13,752 nt of DNA from CAYWNK01 sp047639615 (GTDB lineage: Bacteria > Planctomycetota > UBA1135 > GCA-002686595), in assembly GCA_047639615.1 (NCBI GenBank), contig JBLIOL010000130.1:1-13752 (forward strand). The letters run 5' to 3'. The notes below the pieces were generated by a model. That model saw only the letters and a program-made list of their open reading frames with translations. It was not told the DNA's origin and did no database searches. The position numbers and the translations under genes were made by a program. Each line of letters begins with the position of its first letter. Position 1 is the stretch's first letter. Of the stretch, positions 7,179 through 13,752 are shown piece after piece.

Positions 7179-10100
7179 TAGTTCCTCGTGATCGTCTCGT
7201 GCAGATTGAGAACCACTCGCGCAACCGACGTCCAAGCCGCCAGCTCCACCGTGGAAAGGGAGGCATCCAGTGCCATTTGGCCAACATTGAGCAGCTGTAG
7301 AGCCTGCTCCTCATGTTCGGTGTAGTGCGCGAGATGGCTCGCCGCGAGGTCGAGGGCAAGCCGGCTTTCCGCAGGGTTTGGATCGCGCTGAAGCACGCAT
7401 CGCCAGAGTAGATTCGCGCGTTCCTGATCATCGTCACCAGCTTCGTGCAGGACCTTCGTGGCCAACCCACGCGCAGCCTCCACAAAGATGGGGTCGTTGA
7501 GCAAGGTCAGTGCGGCCAACGGGGTATTGGAACGCGAGCGCTCGGCCGTGCAACGTTCACGGCTGGGCGCGTCAAAGGCCGCCAAACTCGGATGCAAGTA
7601 CTGGCGCTGCCAATGGGTGTACAGCGAGCGACGATAGAGGTCCTCACCGCTAGATACCTGGTACTGGCGTTTAGGGAAGTTCAGGTGCGAGTAGTAACCC
7701 GCCGGCTGATAGGGCCGCACGCTTGGCCCGGCCAGTCGGCGCACCAGTAAGCCACTTGCCGCGAGCGCATTGTCGCGCACGAATTCAGCATCCAAGCGAA
7801 AGCGTTCCTGACGTCCAAACCAGCGATTGCCTGGATCCAGCACAAGCCGATCCTCGCCAACCTGCGACGACTGCGCATAGGCCCGTGAATGCAACATGAG
7901 CCGCAGCACATGGCGCACATCCCAGCCGTTGTCCACTAGCTCGGCGGCTAGGTAGTCCAGCAATTGAGGGTGGCTTGGAGGCGATCCCTGAACACCAAAA
8001 TCGTCCAACTGGGGAACCAGCCCATGACCGAATAGCAGGCGCCAGAGACGGTTAACCAAGACGCGAGCGACCAGGGGGTTCTCGCCGCTCACAAACCAGT
8101 TGGCCAGGTCCAAGCGTGTAGCGCGGCCCTCCATGGGAGGCAGTGCGCCGAGCGCGGCGGGCACCGCTGGCTGAACGACCTCCCCCGTCTCGTCCATCCA
8201 ATTACCCCGCGAGAGCACACGTGTGACCATGGGCTCGACCGCGCGAGTCAGCAGCACGAGCGGAATGGCGGCCCGTGTCGTAGCCAGTTCGGACTGCAGC
8301 TGAGCACGCAGCTCACGCTGTGGCGCCAGTAGGGCGGTGCTTGCACGGTGTCGCGCACGCAGCAGCTCACGTTGCTGCTCCGTCCGCAGCTGCGCATCGG
8401 TGCTGGCCAAGTCGCGCACATCCGGATCCACCGCACCCTCCAGGGCGGCAGGATCTAAGGAGCTCCAGGAAACGCGCCAGCGCCCAAGCGTGTGGTGCGA
8501 GCCATAGTCCTGGTGCAGGGTCAGCTCGAGCTGCCGTCCCACGTCGCCGCCATCCGCCACGGAATTCGCTAGCACAAAGACGGCCTCGGCCGCCGCGCCC
8601 TTACCGTCGCGCATCACAGCCCAGCCACCCGCGCCCCGCCGACCGTCGTGGGTGTTGACCAGAGGATAGTTCGGTTGTTCGTAGGAGCCGCGGCTGCTGC
8701 CGATCGTGAGCAACTCGCCGTCGAGGCGCAGCTCAACTTCGCTCAGCACCAAGTTCGCATTATCTGCGCGCCCCGGCCCACCCTTCGGAAGGGACGCATG
8801 GGACAGCAACTCTAGGCGCAGTGCGCTCAAGGGCTTCGTTGGCAGATCGAAGAGCAGGCGGTACGTGTCCTTGTCCGGCGCCTTACCCGTGGCCAGAAAG
8901 GATCCATCCTCAAGCGTGCTGAAGGTCGTTCCCGTCTCGGAGCTAAGCTCCTGATGATCCACTGGCTGCCAGGACTCGGAGGCCTGTATCAGAGCGGATT
9001 CCCAACGAGCTTGATCCGCCCGAAGTTCATCCGTATCCAAAGCCATCAGCGTCTCAAGCGAGGCCAGTTCGGAAGTGATACGTGTAACGCTCGCCGCCTG
9101 ATCGGCCGAGGGCACTTCGAGTTCCGGCTTGAACGTGCCAGCGGAGCTCTCCGAATAGACTCCGGCCTGCTCAATGTCTGCGAAGAATGCCCCGAAGGAA
9201 TAGAAGTCTCGGGCGGAGAGCGGATCAAACTTGTGGTCGTGGCACTCGGCGCAACCCAAGGTCGTGGCCAGCCAAACCTCGGAAGCGTTGCGCACCCTAT
9301 CAGCGGTATAACGCGCGAGAAATTCCTTGGGCTGCGAGCCACCCTCGCGGGTGATCAAGTTGAGTCGGTTGTAGGCCGAGGCGATACGACTGGAGTCGGT
9401 TGCCTCGGGCAGCAAGTCACCGGCCAACTGTTCGCGCGTGAAGCGATCGAAGGGCATGTTGCTAGCGAAGGCAGCCAGCACCCAATCGCGATAGGGAGCG
9501 ATGTTCCAGGTGTTGTCGGCGTGAATGCCGGTGGTATCCGCGAAGCGCACCAAGTCAAACCAGAAGGTGGTCAAGCGCTCCGCGTGTTGAGGCGACGCCA
9601 AGAACTGCTCCACCAGTGCGTTCCAGGCTTGCCCGCTGGGGTCGGCGGCCACCGCTGTGACCTGCTCCTGAGTTGGCGGTAGGCCCAAAAGGTCAAAAGA
9701 GAGCCGCCGTACCCGAGTGCGAGCATCGGCCGGGGGCGCCGGGCGGAGGCCTTCGCGCTCGAGGCCAGCCTGCACAAAGGCATCCAGCTCGCCATAGGCC
9801 CAGTCCTGCTGATGCGGCGTGGGCACCTCCGGCCGTTTCGGAGGCTCGTAGGCCCAATGGACTTGATAGGCCGCGCCCTCAGCTATCCAGCGCTCGAGGA
9901 TCTCGATCTCACCGGAGTTCAGAGCGCGCCCAGACTCGGCGGGGGGCATGCGTGCCTCGTGATCCTCGCGCACCAAGGTGAGCGCTTCGCTCGCCCCAGG
10001 GTCACCGGCCACGATGGCCGCATAACCGCCGCGATCCGCCAGAGCAGATGAGGCCTTGTCCAAGCGCAGAGGTGCGGCCTTGGGCCGCTGCGCCTTGGAG

Positions 10101-10249
10101 TCTGGACCGTGACAAGCGAAGCAGTGGTCGGCAAGGATCGGCCGAACCTCGGAGGCGTAGTCCACGCTCTGGGCCTGCGCGCTGGTTGGGAGCGCTACGC
10201 ACAGGAGCGCAGCTAGGGTGAGTTGTCCGATTCGTCCTAGCTCGATCAT
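7178..10249 (-). CDS. PSD1 and planctomycete cytochrome c domain-containing protein (DUF1549/DUF1553)
   Basis: A 1023-residue exported protein. Sec signal peptide (1-26, ending SAQA); planctomycete cytochrome c domain (PSCyt1) with heme motif CFACH (Cys43, Cys46, His47) and RMPP (Met101, likely distal ligand); DUF1549/PSCyt2 from about 147 (ELDAFVQAGL, RRLSFDLLGLPPT, WFDLVRFADT, NRLNLITREGG) with a second CxxCH, CAECH (333-337). A middle part (about 440-600) looks like a beta-sandwich insert. DUF1553/PSD1 covers the C-terminal third (NWFVSGENPLVARVLVNRLWRLLFG, LMLHSRAYAQSS, LLNDPIFVEAARGLA). Function is unproven; heme-linked electron transfer with polysaccharide or sulfated-substrate metabolism is often proposed for such proteins. 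Its stop TAA overlaps the DUF1501 start. The ATG at 10249 starts the signal peptide; no strong Shine-Dalgarno sequence. Confidence 0.95.
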   Translation of the reverse strand: MIELGRIGQLTLAALLCVALPTSAQAQSVDYASEVRPILADHCFACHGPDSKAQRPKAAPLRLDKASSALADRGGYAAIVAGDPGASEALTLVREDHEARMPPAESGRALNSGEIEILERWIAEGAAYQVHWAYEPPKRPEVPTPHQQDWAYGELDAFVQAGLEREGLRPAPPADARTRVRRLSFDLLGLPPTQEQVTAVAADPSGQAWNALVEQFLASPQHAERLTTFWFDLVRFADTTGIHADNTWNIAPYRDWVLAAFASNMPFDRFTREQLAGDLLPEATDSSRIASAYNRLNLITREGGSQPKEFLARYTADRVRNASEVWLATTLGCAECHDHKFDPLSARDFYSFGAFFADIEQAGVYSESSAGTFKPELEVPSADQAASVTRITSELASLETLMALDTDELRADQARWESALIQASESWQPVDHQELSSETGTTFSTLEDGSFLATGKAPDKDTYRLLFDLPTKPLSALRLELLSHASLPKGGPGRADNANLVLSEVELRLDGELLTIGSSRGSYEQPNYPLVNTHDGRRGAGGWAVMRDGKGAAAEAVFVLANSVADGGDVGRQLELTLHQDYGSHHTLGRWRVSWSSLDPAALEGAVDPDVRDLASTDAQLRTEQQRELLRARHRASTALLAPQRELRAQLQSELATTRAAIPLVLLTRAVEPMVTRVLSRGNWMDETGEVVQPAVPAALGALPPMEGRATRLDLANWFVSGENPLVARVLVNRLWRLLFGHGLVPQLDDFGVQGSPPSHPQLLDYLAAELVDNGWDVRHVLRLMLHSRAYAQSSQVGEDRLVLDPGNRWFGRQERFRLDAEFVRDNALAASGLLVRRLAGPSVRPYQPAGYYSHLNFPKRQYQVSSGEDLYRRSLYTHWQRQYLHPSLAAFDAPSRERCTAERSRSNTPLAALTLLNDPIFVEAARGLATKVLHEAGDDDQERANLLWRCVLQRDPNPAESRLALDLAASHLAHYTEHEEQALQLLNVGQMALDASLSTVELAAWTSVARVVLNLHETITRN

Positions 10250-10517
10250 GAAGCGTCGTCAGTACCCGCGGGAACACGGGTGGGTTGGTAACCAGCAGAG
10301 CCCACGCGCGCCAAACGCGCAAGGGCCCGAAGAAGGTCTCTTGAGCAGCGGCAGCGCAGGCTGCACAGAGGGGGGGCAGATCGCGAACTCTATGGATGCG
10401 CGCGGAAAGGAAGGGACGCCCCGTGCGGCGCTGCGCTCTTTGCGTATGGTCGGATGCAATGCCTCGGTACTCAGCCAAGGCAGCGTCACATCCCCCGCCA
10501 CCCTCGAGCAGCTCCCC
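10250..10517. other. Divergent intergenic region between PSD1 gene and hspQ
   Basis: These 268 bp lie between two divergent starts and should hold both promoters. I found no RNA gene or convincing small ORF. A G-run (around 10372-10378) and GC-rich short repeats are the only visible structure. No TAGRCT hexamer sits next to either ATG, unlike four other genes here. No heat-shock promoter could be assigned with confidence. Confidence 0.4.
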
Positions 10518-10871
10518 ATGATCATGGTCTCCCGTAAGCAACGGCCAGATGGCGGCCCGCCCTCGGAATTCGTCCCGGGCGAGTTGGTGCGTCACCGCAG
10601 ATACGGCTATCGCGGCGTTGTGGTGGACTTCGATAGCTCCTGCCAAGCTCCGAATACCTGGTATCAGTCCAACAAGAGCCAGCCCAAGCGCGACCAACCC
10701 TGGTACCACGTACTCGTGGATGGCTCAACCGCCACGACCTATGCCGCCGAAGATAGCCTGCGGTTGGATCACACCAGGGTTGAGATTCAGCACCCCATGC
10801 TCGCGCTCTACTTTGGTGCCTTCCTGAACGGCGGCTACGAGCGCAACGACCGCCCCTGGGGATTGCCCTAG
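10518..10871 (+). CDS. hspQ: Heat shock protein HspQ / YccV-like hemimethylated-DNA-binding family
   Basis: A 117-residue cytoplasmic protein, close to the roughly 105 residues of E. coli HspQ. It covers nearly the whole YccV-like domain: FVPGELVRHRRYGYRGVVVD, then WYQSNKSQPKRDQPWYHVLVDG, then TTYAAEDSLRLDH, HPMLALYFGAF and GGYERNDRPWG. In E. coli HspQ was described first as a hemimethylated-oriC binder affecting dnaA and later as a heat-shock factor and Lon specificity-enhancing substrate; which applies here is unknown. ATG 10518 is chosen because homology begins soon after; ATG 10524 is equally possible. The frame stays open back to 10218, but that part is low-complexity and overlaps the PSD1 gene start. 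Its TAG stop shares CTAG with the opposite-strand amidohydrolase stop. Confidence 0.9.
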   Translation: MIMVSRKQRPDGGPPSEFVPGELVRHRRYGYRGVVVDFDSSCQAPNTWYQSNKSQPKRDQPWYHVLVDGSTATTYAAEDSLRLDHTRVEIQHPMLALYFGAFLNGGYERNDRPWGLP

Positions 10872-12418
10872 TCGCCGCTGGCTGCGCCTTGCTTGGCCAC
10901 TTCTTCAGCACGCACCTTGCGAGCTTCGGACACGATTTCGGCGACCTCCTGCATGAGGACGGCGCCGCGGTAGCAGTAGCCGTCCTTGATGGTCCACTCG
11001 ATCGTCCCTCCCGTGCGCAACTCGCCGTCCTCATACACGTCGGTACCCGTGGGGTAGAGCAGCTTGAGGTTCTCGAGAGGGTTGCCATTGACCAGGGCCA
11101 AGTCCGCTTTGTATCCAGCCTTGATGCGCCCGAGCTCCTCCCCCATGCCTAGCACGGCGGCATTGTTTCCGGTGGCCTGGCGCAGCACGTCCAAGGGATG
11201 GAAGCCGGCTTCCTGATGTAATTCGAGCTCACGGATCAAGCCGAACCCATGCATGCGGTAGATAAAGCCCGCGTCCTCGCCCACACAGATGACGCCACCG
11301 CGCTCTGCGAACTCACGCAGGGCACGGAACCAAAGCTGGTAGTTGTTCTTCCACTCGATTTCGTCCTCGGTCGTCCAACCTAGAAAGAACGATCCATGGC
11401 TCGTCAGGCTCGGCTTGAAGAAGGCCTCCAGCGCCGGGTGTAGGTAGTCCTTGAACCAAGGTTGGTTCTGCGCGCGCACCGCATCACGGGCCGCTTCGTA
11501 GATGGCCAGGGTCGGATCCCAGGCCACGCCGGCGTCCACCATGCCCTGCAGCACGCGACTCATCTTGCGCTCGTCGGCCTCCTTGAAGAGCCTGCCTGCC
11601 CAACGGAAACGATCGAGCTCGTTGGAGTAGTTGTAGCCCGCGGGAAAGCGCTGCGATCCATGGGGCAAGGCCGCATCAGGAATGCCGTACCAGTGTTCGA
11701 TAGTCGTGGTACCCCCACGAATGTCGTCCCAAGCATCCGTCTCAGCGATGCCGGCGTGATGGGCCACGCGCAGGCCTTTCTCGTGCGCCTCTTCCAACAG
11801 CGCCATCATGGCTTCACGGTCCAAGCCGAAGATCTTGATCCCATCGGCGCCCTTGGCTGAGATCTCACGCACGCTCTCGCGGGCTTCCTCCGCGGTTCCC
11901 CCACCAGCGACCATGTAGAGCAGAATGCGTGGAGCAATGACCTCTCCCGCCGCGCTCTGTCGGCGTAGCTCCAGGCCCTTTTCTCGGTCGCATCCAAGAT
12001 CGCGCACGGTCGTGATGCCGCTCGCCAGCCACAGGTTCAACTGGTACTGGAAAGGCATGTCCAGGCCAGCGCGTTCATCCTGCAAGTGCGAGTGCATACT
12101 GATCAGGCCCGGAATTAGGTAACGACCCTCCCCATCGATCACGGCGTCGCACTCAACGCCACTCCCAACGCGGCCAACCCGAACGATCCGATCCTGCTCC
12201 ACCAGCACATCCGTAGGGCCGTGAATCGGGGTGCCGTTGCCGTCGATCACATGTACGTTGCGAATCACAAGTCGCTCGTAACGCCTACCGTGCTCGGCTG
12301 AAGCAGAGGTTTTTGCCTCCTCGCCGAGGCCACTGGACCAATCCTGCCCCGAGGACGGCATGGATAAGAGGCAGAGAATCAGGGCGGAGGGCAGAGCACG
12401 CGCAATCGAGCTGGTCAT
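10868..12418 (-). CDS. Amidohydrolase family protein (imidazolonepropionase/prolidase-like), exported
   Basis: A 516-residue metal-dependent amidohydrolase. After a Sec signal (1-25, SMPSSGQ) it has the N-terminal beta-sandwich strand LVIRNVHVIDGNGTPIHG and then the TIM barrel. Metal-ligand positions seen are HSH (His109, His111) in PGLISMHSH, Lys195 in GIKIFG (likely the carboxylated Lys), His220/221 in VAHHAG, His242 in IEHWYG and Asp382 in GEDAG. The C-terminal NNAAVLGMGEELGRIKAGYKADLALVNGNPLENL closes the fold, as in Xaa-Pro dipeptidase-like and imidazolonepropionase-like members. The substrate, perhaps a dipeptide or small cyclic amide, cannot be decided. The start at 12418 is supported by the signal peptide and by TAGACT 6 nt upstream. 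A charged C-terminal tail (about 490-516) extends beyond the usual domain end. It converges on hspQ with a 4-nt overlap. Confidence 0.92.
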   Translation of the reverse strand: MTSSIARALPSALILCLLSMPSSGQDWSSGLGEEAKTSASAEHGRRYERLVIRNVHVIDGNGTPIHGPTDVLVEQDRIVRVGRVGSGVECDAVIDGEGRYLIPGLISMHSHLQDERAGLDMPFQYQLNLWLASGITTVRDLGCDREKGLELRRQSAAGEVIAPRILLYMVAGGGTAEEARESVREISAKGADGIKIFGLDREAMMALLEEAHEKGLRVAHHAGIAETDAWDDIRGGTTTIEHWYGIPDAALPHGSQRFPAGYNYSNELDRFRWAGRLFKEADERKMSRVLQGMVDAGVAWDPTLAIYEAARDAVRAQNQPWFKDYLHPALEAFFKPSLTSHGSFFLGWTTEDEIEWKNNYQLWFRALREFAERGGVICVGEDAGFIYRMHGFGLIRELELHQEAGFHPLDVLRQATGNNAAVLGMGEELGRIKAGYKADLALVNGNPLENLKLLYPTGTDVYEDGELRTGGTIEWTIKDGYCYRGAVLMQEVAEIVSEARKVRAEEVAKQGAASGD

Positions 12419-12424
12419 GCCGCC

Positions 12425-12430
12425 AGTCTA
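12425..12430 (-). promoter_or_regulatory. Putative -10 element (TAGACT), leaderless start of amidohydrolase
   Basis: On the minus strand TAGACT is followed by 6 nt (GGCGGC) and the amidohydrolase ATG. The 6-nt gap contains no AGGAGG-like site, and the spacing predicts a leaderless or near-leaderless mRNA. The -35 region would fall just outside the palindromic element to its right. Confidence 0.45.
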
Positions 12431-12459
12431 CGTTCTACTCACGAATCCTCACGGGTGCC

Positions 12460-12624
12460 CTAGCAGGCCGCTTTAAAAACAGCGGCCCAGCGATTGGTTT
12501 CCACGGATCGTCTGGCAAGGCGGCAGATCCCCCCATAGTGGTGGCTATTTGGGGGTTCTGGCAACGCAGCCAGGCGCTTCGTGGGAGCCGAGCGACAAGT
12601 CGCTGTTTTTCAACGGGCTGCTAG
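12460..12624. mobile_element. 165-bp MITE-like palindromic element
   Basis: The ends are imperfect inverted repeats: left 12460-12484 and the complement of right 12601-12624 both begin CTAGCAG and both end AAAAACAGCG, with a few mismatches and one indel between. The outermost CTAG on both sides may be a 4-bp target duplication (CTAG is its own complement). The interior is also an imperfect inverted repeat (for example CCACG and CTGGC match across arms), meeting at about 12542 in CCCCCATAG...CTATTTGGGGG. There is no coding capacity. The termini resemble, from memory, the TGTTGAAAAA-type ends of some IS families; the parent transposase is not in the window. As RNA it would fold into one long hairpin. 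Confidence 0.6.
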
Positions 12625-12627
12625 ACT
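12622..12627 (+). promoter_or_regulatory. Putative -10 element (TAGACT), leaderless start of Gfo/Idh/MocA gene
   Basis: TAGACT is followed by 5 nt (TGGGC) and the ATG at 12633. Its first three bases are the outer CTAG of the MITE-like element, so the promoter straddles the element boundary. Any -35 box would lie inside the element. Confidence 0.4.
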
Positions 12628-12632
12628 TGGGC

Positions 12633-13752
12633 ATGGCCTTTCCCAACCGTAGACACATCCTGGGCGGCGGAGCCGCACTCGCCGCGCGTGCCGCCTTCCC
12701 GGCTGCCGCCCTGCATCCTCAGCGCCGTCATCCCTCCGACGTTGTGCACTTGGGGCTGATCGGCGTCGGCATACGTGGCCGAAACCTAATGAACGGCTCG
12801 TTCCTGAAGAACGCTGGCTTCCGCATGCGAGCCGTCTGCGACGTGGTCCCCGAACGGGCCCAGGATGGCAAGCGAATCGTGGACGCCGCCTATGGGGACT
12901 CCGCTTGCGATATCGCCGCCAACCATCGGGCACTCCTAGCCCGAGACGATATCGATGCGGTGGTCATCGCGACACCCGACCACTGGCATGCCAATCAAGT
13001 GATCGACACTGTCGTGGCAGGTAAGGACGTCTACTGCGAGAAGCCGCTGACGCGCACGCTCGGGGAAGCGCGCGCGGTGGTGGAAGCTGTGCGCAAACAT
13101 GGCCGGGTCTTTCAGACCGGGAGCCAACAACGCTGCGAATACCAACAGCGCTTCATCCGCGCCGCGGAACTGGTACGCGCTGGCCGCATTGGCCAGGTGC
13201 TGAATGTGAACGTAGGAGTCGGCAATCCGACCGTCCCCTGCCAGCTTCCCGAAGAGCAAGCCGACCCCGGCGTTGACTGGGACCGCTGGCTCGGACCTGC
13301 CCAGCTGCGCCCCTACCATTCCATCCTCTGTCCGCGCGGGGTACACAATCACTACCCGCGTTGGCGCGACTATGCCGAGTACGCCGGCGGTGGCCTAGCC
13401 GACATGGGCGCCCATCACTTCGACATCGTTCAGTGGGCCCTCGGAATGGATGATTCGGGCCCAGTACGCACTGAGCCGCCGGAGGATCCAGAGGCCAAGC
13501 GAGGCGCAAGCTTGATCTACGACGGAGGCATTCGCGTCACCCACGGAGGACCGAGTGGCGCCACCTTCGTCGGCACCAAGGGCATCCTGGCCGTGGACCG
13601 CGGGCGCATCGACAGCGTTCCGGCAAAGTTATTGGAGGAGGAACTCCCCGAAGAGCAACGCCTCCCGCGCCACGCCGGCCACGCCGCTAACTGGCTGGCC
13701 TGCATTCACGATCGCAGCCAACCCATCTGCCATGCCGAAATCGGCGCACGCA
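12633..13752 (+). CDS. Gfo/Idh/MocA-family oxidoreductase, Tat-exported (partial, runs off right edge)
   Basis: The frame is open from ATG 12633 to the window end (373 codons plus one base), without a stop. The N-terminus NRRHILGGGAALAA is a twin-arginine signal (Arg6-Arg7). The NAD(P)-binding Rossmann part is VVHLGLIGVGIRG (about 37-49), followed by MRAVCD with Asp70. The family motifs ATPDHWHA (113-120) and CEKPLT (135-140, with the conserved EKP) are present. The C-terminal domain shows FQTGSQQRC, DWDRWLGPA and GGGLADMGAHHFDIVQWALG, with histidines typical of exported planctomycete members. Such enzymes oxidise or reduce sugars and sugar derivatives; the actual substrate is unknown. The gene is divergent from the amidohydrolase across a 214-bp gap largely filled by the palindromic element. 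Confidence 0.93.
   Translation, partial: MAFPNRRHILGGGAALAARAAFPAAALHPQRRHPSDVVHLGLIGVGIRGRNLMNGSFLKNAGFRMRAVCDVVPERAQDGKRIVDAAYGDSACDIAANHRALLARDDIDAVVIATPDHWHANQVIDTVVAGKDVYCEKPLTRTLGEARAVVEAVRKHGRVFQTGSQQRCEYQQRFIRAAELVRAGRIGQVLNVNVGVGNPTVPCQLPEEQADPGVDWDRWLGPAQLRPYHSILCPRGVHNHYPRWRDYAEYAGGGLADMGAHHFDIVQWALGMDDSGPVRTEPPEDPEAKRGASLIYDGGIRVTHGGPSGATFVGTKGILAVDRGRIDSVPAKLLEEELPEEQRLPRHAGHAANWLACIHDRSQPICHAEIGAR

Noticed and set aside
10218..10517. In-frame N-terminal extension of hspQ
   Set aside because: The extension is low-complexity, overlaps the PSD1 start and is absent from known HspQ proteins; homology begins just after 10518.
1..13752. tRNA (including tRNA-Sec), rRNA, CRISPR array, transposase gene or phage-like module
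   Set aside because: None was recognised by eye on either strand; the only mobile-type signal is the non-coding palindromic element.

Overview
The window is a GC-rich stretch of a bacterial chromosome that reads like Planctomycetota. The related Verrucomicrobiota/PVC lineages are a less likely alternative. The evidence is the gene families: a PSD1/DUF1549-DUF1553 cytochrome c protein followed by a DUF1501 protein, a PQQ-like beta-propeller lipoprotein opening with the GWPQWRGP signature, a Cys-type sulfatase, an FG-GAP/VCBS protein, a Tat-exported Gfo/Idh/MocA oxidoreductase and a signal-peptide amidohydrolase. Nearly every product carries an export signal (Sec, Tat or lipoprotein). HspQ is the only obviously cytoplasmic protein.

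Layout. Positions 1-1089 (minus strand) hold an endonuclease/exonuclease/phosphatase-family lipoprotein and, 30 bp downstream, the first 55 codons of an FAD-dependent oxidoreductase. Positions 1221-4178 (plus) hold the sulfatase and the FG-GAP protein. Positions 4322-10249 (minus) form an operon-like block, PSD1 cytochrome protein -> DUF1501 (TAATG overlap) -> PQQ-like lipoprotein. Positions 10518-10871 (plus) hold hspQ, whose stop overlaps that of the convergent amidohydrolase (10868-12418, minus) through a shared CTAG. After a 214-bp divergent gap containing a palindromic MITE-like element, a Gfo/Idh/MocA gene runs off the right edge. No rRNA, tRNA, CRISPR array or transposase gene was seen.

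Most notable observation. The FG-GAP gene (2823-4178) is interrupted by one in-frame TGA at 3159-3161, with both halves in the same frame. Exactly 20 nt after it lies a perfect 7-bp hairpin with a 3-nt loop GUU, extended below an internal loop by a further 4 bp. Position, loop G and stem length fit the usual description of a bacterial SECIS element. The gene is therefore a candidate selenoprotein with a Sec-Cys pair (U113-C114) in an exported beta-propeller. A nonsense mutation or sequencing error cannot be excluded from this window.

Other signals. Four start codons sit 5-7 nt after a TAGRCT/TAGGAT hexamer, as expected for leaderless transcripts. Stop codons are strongly TAG-biased and often embedded in CTAG. 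Several gene-end hairpins are built on CCTAG/CCTAGG. The genes look like ordinary planctomycete exported degradation and redox functions. Apart from the likely PSD1-DUF1501-PQQ transcript, no shared pathway can be proven from the window.
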